Position numbers and translations under genes: made by a program. From JACOMY01 sp046233115 (lineage in GTDB: Bacteria; Pseudomonadota; Alphaproteobacteria; Kiloniellales; JACOMY01), in the NCBI GenBank assembly GCA_046233115.1, contig JBJXHM010000003.1, positions 62,001 through 126,000 of the forward strand: 64,000 nucleotides of DNA, read 5' to 3'. Shown one piece after another: positions 1 through 6,924 of the stretch. The notes under the pieces are model-generated. The model saw only the letters and a program-made list of their open reading frames with translations. It ran no database searches and was not told the DNA's origin. The stretch's first letter is position 1; the number at the start of each line of letters is the position of its first letter.

Positions 1-1052
1 CCGACCCGGTTCATGCCGGCCATCAGCGGCCCCTCGATCACGTCGAGCGGCCGCTCGGCGGCCTGGCGCGCCTCCTCGGTATCCTCCTCGACGAAGCTGG
101 CGATGCCGTGCACCAGGGCGTGCTCCAGCCGCGCCGCCACCGGCGCCTCGCGCCAGGAGAGATCGGCCTCGACCTTGCGGCCGGCGCCGCGATAGCGCTC
201 GGCCAGGGCGAGCAGGCGGTCGGAGGCCTCGGGGTCGTGGTTCAGCAGCACGTCTTCCACCGCCTGGCGCAGCTCCGGCTCCACCTCCTCGTAGGGGACG
301 AGCTGGCCGGCATTGACGATGCCCATGCCCATGCCGGCCTGGGTCGCGTGGTAGAGGAAGACCGCGTGCATCGCCTCGCGCACACGGTTGTTGCCGCGGA
401 ACGAGAAGGAGACGTTGGAGAGGCCGCCGGAGATCGTGACCTCGGGCATCGCCTCCAGAATCATCTTCGTTGCCTCGAAGAAGGCGCGGGCATAGTCGTC
501 ATGCTCGGCGATGCCGGTGGCGACCGCGAAGATGTTGGGGTCGAAGATGATGTCGGCCGGCGGGAAGCCCACCTCCTCGGTCAGGATCCGGTAGGCGCGC
601 CGGCAGATCGCGAGCTTGCGCTCGGCGGTCTCGGCCTGGCCCTGCTCGTCGAAGGCCATGACCACCACCGCGGCGCCGTAGCGGCGCACCAGCCGGGCCT
701 GGCGGACGAAGGCCCCCTCGCCCTCCTTCAGGCTGATCGAGTTGACCACGGCCTTGCCCTGGACGCACTTGAGCCCGGCCTCGATCACCGACCACTTGGA
801 AGAGTCGATCATGATCGGGATGCGGGCGATATCGGGCTCGCTGGCGATCAGGTTGAGAAAGCGGGTCATCGCCGCCTCGGAGTCCAGCATGCCCTCGTCC
901 ATGTTGACGTCGAGGATCTGCGCGCCGTTGGCGACCTGGCTGCGGGCGATGTCGAGCGCCGCCTCGTAGTCTTCCTCGAGGATCAGGCGCTTGAAGGCGG
1001 CGGAGCCGGTGACGTTGGTCCGCTCGCCGACGTTCACGAAGGAGGCCGTCAT
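1..1052 (-). CDS. metH: Methionine synthase, pterin/cobalamin-binding part (split MetH), truncated by window edge
   Basis: This is the second half of a split cobalamin-dependent methionine synthase, which transfers the methyl group of 5-methyltetrahydrofolate through cobalamin to homocysteine. 350 codons are visible and the frame runs off the left edge. The visible part holds the pterin-binding barrel (DVNMDEGMLD at about residues 35-45, PIMIDSSKWSV at about 75-85) and the beginning of the cobalamin-domain cap. The B12-binding and reactivation domains would lie beyond the edge. The ATG overlaps the stop of the upstream gene as ATGA, so the two halves are translationally coupled. There is no homocysteine domain in this frame; it is encoded separately just upstream. 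Confidence 0.93.
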   Translation of the reverse strand, partial: MTASFVNVGERTNVTGSAAFKRLILEEDYEAALDIARSQVANGAQILDVNMDEGMLDSEAAMTRFLNLIASEPDIARIPIMIDSSKWSVIEAGLKCVQGKAVVNSISLKEGEGAFVRQARLVRRYGAAVVVMAFDEQGQAETAERKLAICRRAYRILTEEVGFPPADIIFDPNIFAVATGIAEHDDYARAFFEATKMILEAMPEVTISGGLSNVSFSFRGNNRVREAMHAVFLYHATQAGMGMGIVNAGQLVPYEEVEPELRQAVEDVLLNHDPEASDRLLALAERYRGAGRKVEADLSWREAPVAARLEHALVHGIASFVEEDTEEARQAAERPLDVIEGPLMAGMNRV

Positions 1053-2119
1053 GCACGCACCTCGAAGGGTTCCAGCCCGGAGAGACGCAGCCGCGGCGGC
1101 AGCACCGGCAGCTCCCTGGGTTCCAGCCCGGCGACGGCGTCGGCCAGGGCCTCGATGTGGGCCGGGCCGGTGCCGCAGCAGCCGCCGACCAGGTTCACCA
1201 GGCCTTCGCGCGCCCAGTCGCCCAGCTCGCGCGCCATGGCGTCCGGACCCAGGTCATAGCCGCCGAAGGCGTTGGGCAGGCCGGCGTTGGGGTGGGCCGA
1301 GATCCGGGTCTCGGCGACACGCGACAGCGCGGTCAGATGCGAGCGCAGCTCCTCCGGCCCCAGGGCGCAGTTGAGCCCGATCGAAAAGAGATCGACGTGG
1401 CTGAGCGAGATCCAGAAGGCTTCCGGCGTCTGGCCGGAGAGGGTGCGGCCCGAGCGGTCGGTGATGGTGCCGGAGACCATGATCGGCAGCCGACGCCCCA
1501 GCCGCTCCATCAGGCCCTGCACGGCGAAGAGCGCGGCGCGCGCGTTCAGGGTGTCGAAGACCGTCTCGATCAGCAGCAGATCGGCGCCGCCCTCGATCAG
1601 CCCACGCGCGGCCTCCTCGTAGCTCTCGCAGAGGCCGTCGAAGGTGACGTTGCGGAAGCCGGGATCGCCGACGTCGGGCGAGAGCGAAGCAGTACGCGAG
1701 GTCGGCCCCAGCACCCCGGCGACGAAGCGCGGCTTCTCCGGCGTCTCCGCGGTCACCGCGTCCGCCGCCTTGCGGGCCACCATGGCGGCGTGCAGGTTCA
1801 GCTCGTAGACGTGCGGCTCCAGGCCGTACTCGGCCTGCGAGATGCGGCTGGCGTTGAAGGAGTTGGTGGTGGCGATGTCGCTACCGGCCGCGAAGTAGCG
1901 GCGGTGGATCTCCTCGATCAGGTCGGGCTGGGTCAGGCACAGCAGGTCGTTGTTGCCCTTCACCTCGATCGGATGATCGGGCAGCAGGTCGCCGCGGAAG
2001 TCGGCCTCGTCCAGGCCCAGGCCCTGGATCTCGGTGCCCAATGCCCCGTCCAGCAGCAGAATACGCTCTCTCGCGGCGGAAAGCAGAGCCTCCCGCCGCC
2101 TGTCGGCTAGATCCGTCAT
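1049..2119 (-). CDS. Methionine synthase, homocysteine-binding part (split MetH)
   Basis: This 356-residue protein is the zinc-dependent homocysteine S-methyltransferase domain that in E. coli MetH forms the N-terminus of one polypeptide. Seen: DGALGTEIQ near the N-terminus, TTNSFNASR, and all three zinc-ligand cysteines, one in GLNCALG (about residue 250) and two in GGCCGTG (about 315). It acts in the cytosol, activating homocysteine as a thiolate for methyl transfer from the cobalamin subunit encoded by the next, 4-bp-overlapping gene. It is the fourth gene of the sahR-metF operon. Split MetH of this form is known from other alphaproteobacteria. A stand-alone betaine-type enzyme is the alternative, but coupling to metH2 argues against it. 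Confidence 0.92.
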   Translation of the reverse strand: MTDLADRRREALLSAARERILLLDGALGTEIQGLGLDEADFRGDLLPDHPIEVKGNNDLLCLTQPDLIEEIHRRYFAAGSDIATTNSFNASRISQAEYGLEPHVYELNLHAAMVARKAADAVTAETPEKPRFVAGVLGPTSRTASLSPDVGDPGFRNVTFDGLCESYEEAARGLIEGGADLLLIETVFDTLNARAALFAVQGLMERLGRRLPIMVSGTITDRSGRTLSGQTPEAFWISLSHVDLFSIGLNCALGPEELRSHLTALSRVAETRISAHPNAGLPNAFGGYDLGPDAMARELGDWAREGLVNLVGGCCGTGPAHIEALADAVAGLEPRELPVLPPRLRLSGLEPFEVRA

Positions 2120-2127
2120 GACCTCTC

Positions 2128-2985
2128 CTATTCAGCGGCTTCGAGCAGTCCGGCCGGTCGTACCAGGCTCGACGGCGGGGTGATCTCGTCGACCGGCAGG
2201 GCGCGCTGCCAGGCCGTGCGCGGCCGCGGTCCGTCCTCGGCGACGGCGCGCAGCATGCGGTCCAGCTTAGCCGTCTCTTCCGGTGAACTGCCGCCGCCGA
2301 TCAGGTTCACCTGCTGCTCCAGCACCGACGGCAGCAGCCAGTCGTCGCGGGTGACCGTGCCGTGGCGGTAGGTGATCAGGCCGTCGGCCTCCTGCAGGCT
2401 GCGGGCCGAAAAGGCGGTGGCACCCGGGCTGGTCTGCAGGAAGATCGGCGCCCGTGAGGAGAGGCCGTCACGGGCCCGCCTGGCACCGTTCAGGAACAGC
2501 GTCGCGCGACCGGCGCCGGGGACGATGTCCAGCACCACGCCGTCGGCGCCGCCGGCCAGCAGGCCCTCGACCTGCTGCTCCACCGCGCGGGCGACCTCGA
2601 TCGGGGCGGCCTCCCAGCCCTGGTCGCGGACCACGCCCAGCACGAAGCGGCGACGGCCGCGGCCGGGCAGGCTGTCGACCGCCTCGCAGGCGATCTCGGC
2701 GGCCGCATAGTTCAGGTAGAAGGCCTCCTCGCCCAGCCCCAGCGGGGCCAGGGTCAGCGCGTTGGCGCCCAGGCTGTTGGTGCGGATCACGTCCGCGCCG
2801 GCCTCGAGATAGGCGCAGTGGAGGTCGCGGATCACCTGCGGGCAGGTGACGTTCAGCACCTCGATGGCGTTCTCGGCGCCGAAGAGGTGGCGGCCGAGGT
2901 CCAGGGTCTTGGTGTCGATCTGGCGGGCGAGCGATCCGTCAGCCAGCAGGCACCGCTGGTTCAGGGCTTCGATCAGGCTACGCAT
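2128..2985 (-). CDS. Degenerate homocysteine S-methyltransferase-like protein without zinc ligands
   Basis: This 285-residue protein resembles the homocysteine-methyltransferase barrel of the next gene: ADGSLARQID matches DGALGTEIQ, and EAGADVIRTNSLGANA matches the ATTNSFNASR segment. All three cysteines that would bind zinc are absent. The segment aligned with GLNC reads LQTSPGATA, and GGCC is replaced by GGGSSPEE (about residue 238). Loss of all ligands predicts no classical methyl transfer. It lies between metF and metH1 with 3-bp and 8-bp gaps, so it is co-transcribed and under the same control. Possible roles are a structural or regulatory partner of the split synthase, or an enzyme with changed chemistry. 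The family assignment is good; the function is unknown. Confidence 0.85.
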   Translation of the reverse strand: MRSLIEALNQRCLLADGSLARQIDTKTLDLGRHLFGAENAIEVLNVTCPQVIRDLHCAYLEAGADVIRTNSLGANALTLAPLGLGEEAFYLNYAAAEIACEAVDSLPGRGRRRFVLGVVRDQGWEAAPIEVARAVEQQVEGLLAGGADGVVLDIVPGAGRATLFLNGARRARDGLSSRAPIFLQTSPGATAFSARSLQEADGLITYRHGTVTRDDWLLPSVLEQQVNLIGGGSSPEETAKLDRMLRAVAEDGPRPRTAWQRALPVDEITPPSSLVRPAGLLEAAE

Positions 2986-2988
2986 GGC

Positions 2989-3849
2989 TTAGGCTGCCTT
3001 TCTGCGGTTGGGCCGGATGCCGAGACGACGGCAGGCGGCCAAGGTCTGTTGGGCTTGGTTCATGGTGTAGAAGTGGAAGTGGCCGACGCCTTCCTGGGCC
3101 AGGTGGGCGCAGAGGTCCGCGGTGGCGCTGGCGGCGATCAGCGCCTGCATTTCCGGGTCGCTTTCCAGTCCCTCGAACTGCTGGGCCAGCCAGTTCGGCA
3201 CGGTGGCCCCACAGCGGCGCGAGAAGCGCACGACGCTCTGGAAGTTGGCGATCGGCATGATGCCGGGGACGATCGGCTGGGTGATGCCGCGCGCGACGGC
3301 GCGGTCGCGGAAGCGCAGGAAGACCTCGGCATCGAAGAAGTACTGGGTGATGGCGAAGTGCGCGCCGGCATCGAACTTGCGCTTCAGGTTGTCGAGGTCG
3401 GCCTCGGCCGACGCCGCCTCGGGATGGACCTCCGGATAGGCGGCGACCGCGATCGCGAAGTCGGAGATACGGGTCAGCCCCGCCACCAACTCGGCCGCCG
3501 AGGCATAGCCCTGGGGATGCGGCTGGAAAGGCGCCTGCTCCGGCATGTCGCCGCGCAGCGCCACGACGCGGCGCACGCCGCAATTGGCCCAGTCGCGGGC
3601 GACGGCATCGACCTCGGCACGGGACTGGCCGACACAGGTGAGGTGTCCCGCCGGCGGCGGTCCACCGCAGGCCAGGATCCGCTTCAGCACGGAGTCGCTG
3701 CGGTTGCGGCCGCTGCCGCCGGCACCGTAGGTGACCGAGACGAAGGAGGGCTCGATCTCGGCGAGCCGATCGAAGACCCGCCAGAAGCGCTCCTCCGCCT
3801 CGCCGGCGGCCGGAGGGAAGTACTCGAAGGAAAAACTGGGCGTCATCAT
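2989..3849 (-). CDS. metF: Methylenetetrahydrofolate reductase
   Basis: This FAD enzyme reduces 5,10-methylene-THF to 5-methyl-THF, the methyl donor for MetH. At 286 residues it has the bacterial single-domain length. Seen: FSFEYFPP at the N-terminus with the conserved catalytic Glu, FVSVTYGAGGSGR, the ALRGDMP loop (about residue 97), FAITQYFFD (about 170) and the C-terminal HFHFYTMNQA (about 260). Its start overlaps the stop of the SahR-like regulator by 4 bp, and the next gene begins 3 bp after its stop. It is therefore the second gene of a regulator-led methionine-cycle operon. Confidence 0.95.
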   Translation of the reverse strand: MMTPSFSFEYFPPAAGEAEERFWRVFDRLAEIEPSFVSVTYGAGGSGRNRSDSVLKRILACGGPPPAGHLTCVGQSRAEVDAVARDWANCGVRRVVALRGDMPEQAPFQPHPQGYASAAELVAGLTRISDFAIAVAAYPEVHPEAASAEADLDNLKRKFDAGAHFAITQYFFDAEVFLRFRDRAVARGITQPIVPGIMPIANFQSVVRFSRRCGATVPNWLAQQFEGLESDPEMQALIAASATADLCAHLAQEGVGHFHFYTMNQAQQTLAACRRLGIRPNRRKAA

Positions 3850-4826
3850 CCCTGCCCTATGGCCTGTCGTGAGGGGGTGCCGTCGTTGGCGGCGGGCCCC
3901 ATGGGGCGCAGTGCCGACCAGAGGCAGACCGCGAGCGCGCCGCCGTCGAAGCGCTGCATCTCTCCGCTGGTGAGGCCGGCAGCCTCGAAGAAGCCGCCGA
4001 TCTGTTCGTCGGTGAAGCCGCTCCAGCGATGCGCATGCTCGCTCAGAAGCTCGGCGCGGTTGTGCTGGGCGAAGTCGGCGACCACCAGGCGTCCGCCGGG
4101 GCGCAAGACCCGCGCGGCCTCGGCGATCGCAGCGGCCGGGCGCTCGGCGTAGTGCAGCACCATGTGCAGGGTCACCGCATCGAAGCGCTCGGCGATGAAC
4201 GGCAGCTTCATCATGTCGGCCTGGCGCACCAGGCAGTTGCTAAGCCCACGGTTCCAGAGGTTGGACCGCGCCACCAGCAACATGTCGCGCGAGAGGTCGA
4301 CGCCGACCGCCTGCTCCACCTGCTCACCCAGCAGCTCCAGCACGTGGCCGGTGCCGGTGCCGATGTCGAGCAGGTCACGGACCTCGCGCGCGCCCAGCAG
4401 GTCCAGCAGCGCCCGGTCGATCTCCTCCTGGTCGGCGTGTAGCGCACGGATCGAGTTCCAGTTGGCGGCGTTGCGCTTGAAGTAGGCCGCGGCCTTCACC
4501 GCCCAAGCATCCTTGATCGCCTGCAGCCGCTCCAGGTCCAGCGCGTGGGTCGGGTCGTCGGCCGGCATCAGGTCGACCAGCATGCGGCCGAGCTGGCTGT
4601 TGCCCTGCCCCTCGGTCAGGCGGAAGTAGACCCGGCTGCCCTCCTGATGGCGCTCCAGCAGGTTGGCATCGACCAGCAGCTTCAGGTGACGCGAGACGCG
4701 CGGCTGGCTCTGCCCCAGCACCTCGCAGAGCTCGCTGACGCTGAGCTCCCCGTGGGCGCAGAGGCCGAGGATGCGAAGCCGTGTGGTCTCCGCAGCCGCC
4801 CGCAGTCCCTGTAGCAGATCCTCCAT
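3846..4826 (-). CDS. sahR: ArsR-type regulator fused to SAM-methylase domain (SahR-like)
   Basis: 326 residues. An ArsR-type winged helix occupies about residues 1-90 (recognition region LGQSQPRVSRHLKLL), followed by a class I methyltransferase fold with the SAM/SAH loop DIGTGTGHVLELLG (about 150) and VLRPGGRLVVADF (about 245). This is the architecture of SahR, a proteobacterial repressor of SAM-cycle genes whose methylase-like domain senses S-adenosylhomocysteine. The neighbours metF and metH are known members of SahR regulons. I chose the ATG at 4826 because a longer reading from 4877 would begin against the putative operator and add residues unlike the family. It overlaps metF by 4 bp and should be autoregulated. 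An active methyltransferase is less likely. Confidence 0.88.
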   Translation of the reverse strand: MEDLLQGLRAAAETTRLRILGLCAHGELSVSELCEVLGQSQPRVSRHLKLLVDANLLERHQEGSRVYFRLTEGQGNSQLGRMLVDLMPADDPTHALDLERLQAIKDAWAVKAAAYFKRNAANWNSIRALHADQEEIDRALLDLLGAREVRDLLDIGTGTGHVLELLGEQVEQAVGVDLSRDMLLVARSNLWNRGLSNCLVRQADMMKLPFIAERFDAVTLHMVLHYAERPAAAIAEAARVLRPGGRLVVADFAQHNRAELLSEHAHRWSGFTDEQIGGFFEAAGLTSGEMQRFDGGALAVCLWSALRPMGPAANDGTPSRQAIGQG

Positions 4827-4883
4827 CCTCTGATCCCGGTGCTCCCGTAAGGCGCAATGCGCCGATCCCACCTCCATACGAAT

Positions 4884-4901
4884 ATAAACATATCCTTATG
4901 T
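4884..4901. promoter_or_regulatory. Putative SahR operator upstream of the sahR-met operon
   Basis: An AT-rich imperfect palindrome stands out from its GC-rich surroundings about 60 bp before the chosen sahR start. ATAA and TTAT arms flank a central ATAT (4884-4899), and ACATA-TCCT-TATGT (4888-4901) is an overlapping exact inverted repeat. ArsR-family proteins bind AT-rich dyads of this size. The assignment to SahR is inference from position and regulator type. Confidence 0.55.
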
Positions 4902-4946
4902 CTTTCTGCTTGCAAGGGGGCGCGTCGCTTTTGGGGCGCTCAAAGG

Positions 4947-4958
4947 GACCGTTCGGTC
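4947..4958. promoter_or_regulatory. TetR-type operator-like palindrome
   Basis: The sequence GACCG-TT-CGGTC is a perfect 5-bp inverted repeat with a 2-bp spacer, of the kind many TetR-family repressors bind. It lies in the 295-bp divergent region, about 165 bp before the DUF1348 gene and about 120 bp before sahR. No TetR gene is in the window, so the cognate regulator would have to be encoded elsewhere. A short GC-rich palindrome can arise by chance. Confidence 0.3.
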
Positions 4959-5121
4959 AGAGAGCTGTTCCTTGCCGGCACCGGCCCACGCGTTGCGATG
5001 CGCCGGCACCAGGCTAATCTCTTGACGGTAGACTGGTGCGCTGGGCTCTGCATTTGGCGCACGCGACGCCAAGAGACCAAGCGGCAGATCAAGCAGCCGC
5101 CGCATCAGAGAGGACCAGCAG

Positions 5122-5586
5122 ATGACCCGCCCGCCACTTCCCCCCTTCACCCGCGAGACCGCGATCCAGAAGGTGCGCCTGGCCGAGGACGGTTGGAACG
5201 GCCGCGACCCTGCCAAGGTCGCGCTGGCCTACACGCCCGACAGCCGCTGGCGGAACCGGGCCGAGTTCCTGGTCGGCCGCGCGGCCATCGAAGCCTTCCT
5301 GACCCGCAAGTGGCACCGCGAGCTGGACTACCGCCTGATCAAGGAGCTCTGGGCCTGGAGCGAGAACCGCATCGCGGTGCGCTATGCCTACGAGTGGCAC
5401 GACGACAGCGGCTCCTGGTTCCGCTCCTACGGCAACGAGAACTGGGACTTCGCGGCCGACGGGCTGATGCAGGAGCGCCACTCCTCGATCAACGACCTGC
5501 CGATCAAGGAAAGCGAGCGCCTGTTCCACTGGCCGCTTGGTCGCCGCCCTGACGATCACCCCGGCCTCACCGACCTCGGCCTCTAG
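5122..5586 (+). CDS. DUF1348 (NTF2-fold, SnoaL-like) protein
   Basis: 154 residues; matches the DUF1348 group of NTF2-like proteins, small alpha+beta cone folds of unknown function. Seen: an N-terminal FTRETAIQKVRLAEDGWN helix, RWRNRAEFLVGR, then FLTRKWHRELDYRLIKELW and VRYAYEWHD, ending with the GNENWDFA and LMQERHSSIND strands typical of the group. No signal peptide. The next gene starts 11 bp downstream behind a strong AGGAGG site, so the two form an operon, which tentatively links this protein to amino-acid or sulfur metabolism. A TetR-like palindrome lies upstream. Confidence 0.85.
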   Translation: MTRPPLPPFTRETAIQKVRLAEDGWNGRDPAKVALAYTPDSRWRNRAEFLVGRAAIEAFLTRKWHRELDYRLIKELWAWSENRIAVRYAYEWHDDSGSWFRSYGNENWDFAADGLMQERHSSINDLPIKESERLFHWPLGRRPDDHPGLTDLGL

Positions 5587-5597
5587 GAGGACCCACC

Positions 5598-6542
5598 ATG
5601 GCAGAGCAACAGGACAGACCGGCGGCCATACTCTCCCGGATCGGCGGCACACCACTGGTCGAATTGCGGCGTTGCGTGCCGGAGGGCCAGGGCCGGATCC
5701 TGCTGAAGATCGAGGCGGAGAACCCGACCGGCTCGATGAAGGACCGCATGGCGCTGGCGATGATCGAGGCCGCCGAAGCGGACGGCCGGCTCTCGCCCGG
5801 ACAGCGGGTGGTCGAGTACACCGGCGGCAGCACCGGGGTCTCCCTGGCGATGGTCTGCGCCGCCAAGGGCTATCCGCTCTCCATCGTGACCTCCGACGCC
5901 TTCAGCCTGGAGAAGCGACGCCACATGGCGGCGCTGGGCGCGGAGCTGACCCTGATCGAGAGCGCCGGCGGCGGCATGGATGCGGCGCTGACCCGCAACA
6001 TGGTCGAGGCCGCGCGCCGGATCACCGAGGAAACCGGCGGCTTCTGGACCGACCAGCTCCGCAACGCCGACCAGCTCTCCGCCTATCACCGCATGGGCGA
6101 GGAGATCTGGGCGGAGACCGGCGGCCGGGTCGATGCCTTCGTCCAGAGCACCGGCACGTCAGCCTCGGTGCGCGGCAACGCCGAGGCGCTGCATGCCCGA
6201 AAGCCCGACCTCCACGTCGTCGCCGTCGAGCCCAGCGAGTCCGCCGTGCTCTCCGGCGGCCCGACCGGGAGCCACAAGATCGAGGGCGTCGGCGCGGGCT
6301 TCGTGGTGCCGCTCTGGCAGCCTCAGGCGGTCGAGGAGATCATGACCGTCTCGACCGAGGAGGCCATGCAGCAGGCCCGTGCGCTGGCCCGGAGCGAGGG
6401 CATCCTCGCCGGCACCTCGACCGGCGCGAACCTGGTCGCCGCCCTCAGGCTGGCTGCTCGCCTGGGACCGGAGGCCACCATCGTCACCGTGATGTGCGAC
6501 AGCGGGATCAAGTACCTCTCGACGGAGCTCTATCGGCGCTGA
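5598..6542 (+). CDS. PLP-dependent cysteine synthase-like (beta-substituting) enzyme
   Basis: 314 residues, fold type II PLP enzyme of the cysteine synthase/cystathionine beta-synthase group. The PLP lysine sits in NPTGSMKDR (about residue 49). The substrate loop reads EYTGGSTGVSLA (about 75) where CysK has TSGNTG, and the phosphate-binding loop is GTSTGANLVAA (about 270). The GGSTG variant separates it from housekeeping CysK, so the acceptor or donor may differ from O-acetylserine plus sulfide. It forms a two-gene operon with the DUF1348 gene. The family is certain; the exact substrate is not visible. Confidence 0.88.
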   Translation: MAEQQDRPAAILSRIGGTPLVELRRCVPEGQGRILLKIEAENPTGSMKDRMALAMIEAAEADGRLSPGQRVVEYTGGSTGVSLAMVCAAKGYPLSIVTSDAFSLEKRRHMAALGAELTLIESAGGGMDAALTRNMVEAARRITEETGGFWTDQLRNADQLSAYHRMGEEIWAETGGRVDAFVQSTGTSASVRGNAEALHARKPDLHVVAVEPSESAVLSGGPTGSHKIEGVGAGFVVPLWQPQAVEEIMTVSTEEAMQQARALARSEGILAGTSTGANLVAALRLAARLGPEATIVTVMCDSGIKYLSTELYRR

Positions 6543-6552
6543 CCGCCTTGGA

Positions 6553-6600
6553 TTGATTTGAGTCAAGGCAGCAAGGTCAGTCACTCGTATGCTTCGGTTT
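6553..6600 (+). promoter_or_regulatory. FNR/FixK-type box with class II promoter spacing
   Basis: TTGATTTGAGTCAA at 6553-6566 fits the FNR/FixK consensus TTGA-N6-TCAA exactly in both half-sites. A -10-like TATGCT lies at 6588-6593. A start near 6600 would put the box centre at about -41, the class II activator position. The box is also the loop region of a larger dyad: CTGACC/GGTCAG (6539-6544, 6575-6580) and GCCTTG/CAAGGC (6545-6550, 6564-6569), which might instead be a weak terminator of the upstream gene, although no T-tract follows. The only genes it can drive are the small ORFs at 6640 and 6714. Confidence 0.55.
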
Positions 6601-6639
6601 GCCGATGTGGCACTATCGGAAAGGGGGTAGGAGCAAGAC

Positions 6640-6726
6640 TTGTCTTTCCTATTTCCCTTCCTGTCCGATCCTAAAGATTGGCTGACCAATAAGCATAAGG
6701 GAGGAATGTCGCGATGGAGAAGGTAA
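6640..6726 (+). CDS. Possible 28-codon ORF upstream of the coiled-coil gene
   Basis: A TTG start at 6640 has AGGAG (6629-6633) at good spacing and opens 28 codons with a hydrophobic start (SFLFPFLSDPKDW) and a basic end (MSRWRR). It overlaps the following 55-codon ORF by 13 bp, as a leader peptide or translationally coupled gene would. It lies inside the transcript expected from the FNR-type promoter. It may be only an upstream leader ORF, and coding is unproven. Confidence 0.3.
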   Translation: MSFLFPFLSDPKDWLTNKHKGGMSRWRR

Positions 6727-6881
6727 GGAAACTCATCGATGGACAAATCCACGCCGTCGATCGCAAGATTCAAGATCTCACTGCACAAGAAAAGAAACTG
6801 CAACAGGAGCGTGAAGGACTAGAGGCGCAGAAACAAGAGCTGCAGGCAACGCTACGAGAGCTCGAATATCACAAGAGTTGA
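6714..6881 (+). CDS. 55-residue coiled-coil protein of unknown function
   Basis: ATG at 6714 is preceded by GGGAGGA (about 6699-6705) and runs 55 codons to TGA. The protein is almost entirely charged and Gln-rich helix (for example EKKLQQEREGLEAQKQELQ) with Leu/Ile at heptad spacing, so a coiled coil is very likely. It has no signal peptide or membrane segment. Composition is less GC-rich than neighbours, with many A-rich codons. It sits alone behind an FNR-type promoter, suggesting expression at low oxygen. I do not recognise a family. Confidence 0.6.
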   Translation: MEKVRKLIDGQIHAVDRKIQDLTAQEKKLQQEREGLEAQKQELQATLRELEYHKS

Positions 6882-6924
6882 CCAGTCGGGCGACGGGCGG
6901 GATCAAGGGCCTCTCGACGGAGCG

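Noticed and set aside
108..2110. Long plus-strand open frames opposite the metH genes
   Set aside because: The minus strand encodes conserved MetH motifs throughout; the plus-strand products are low-complexity shadows.
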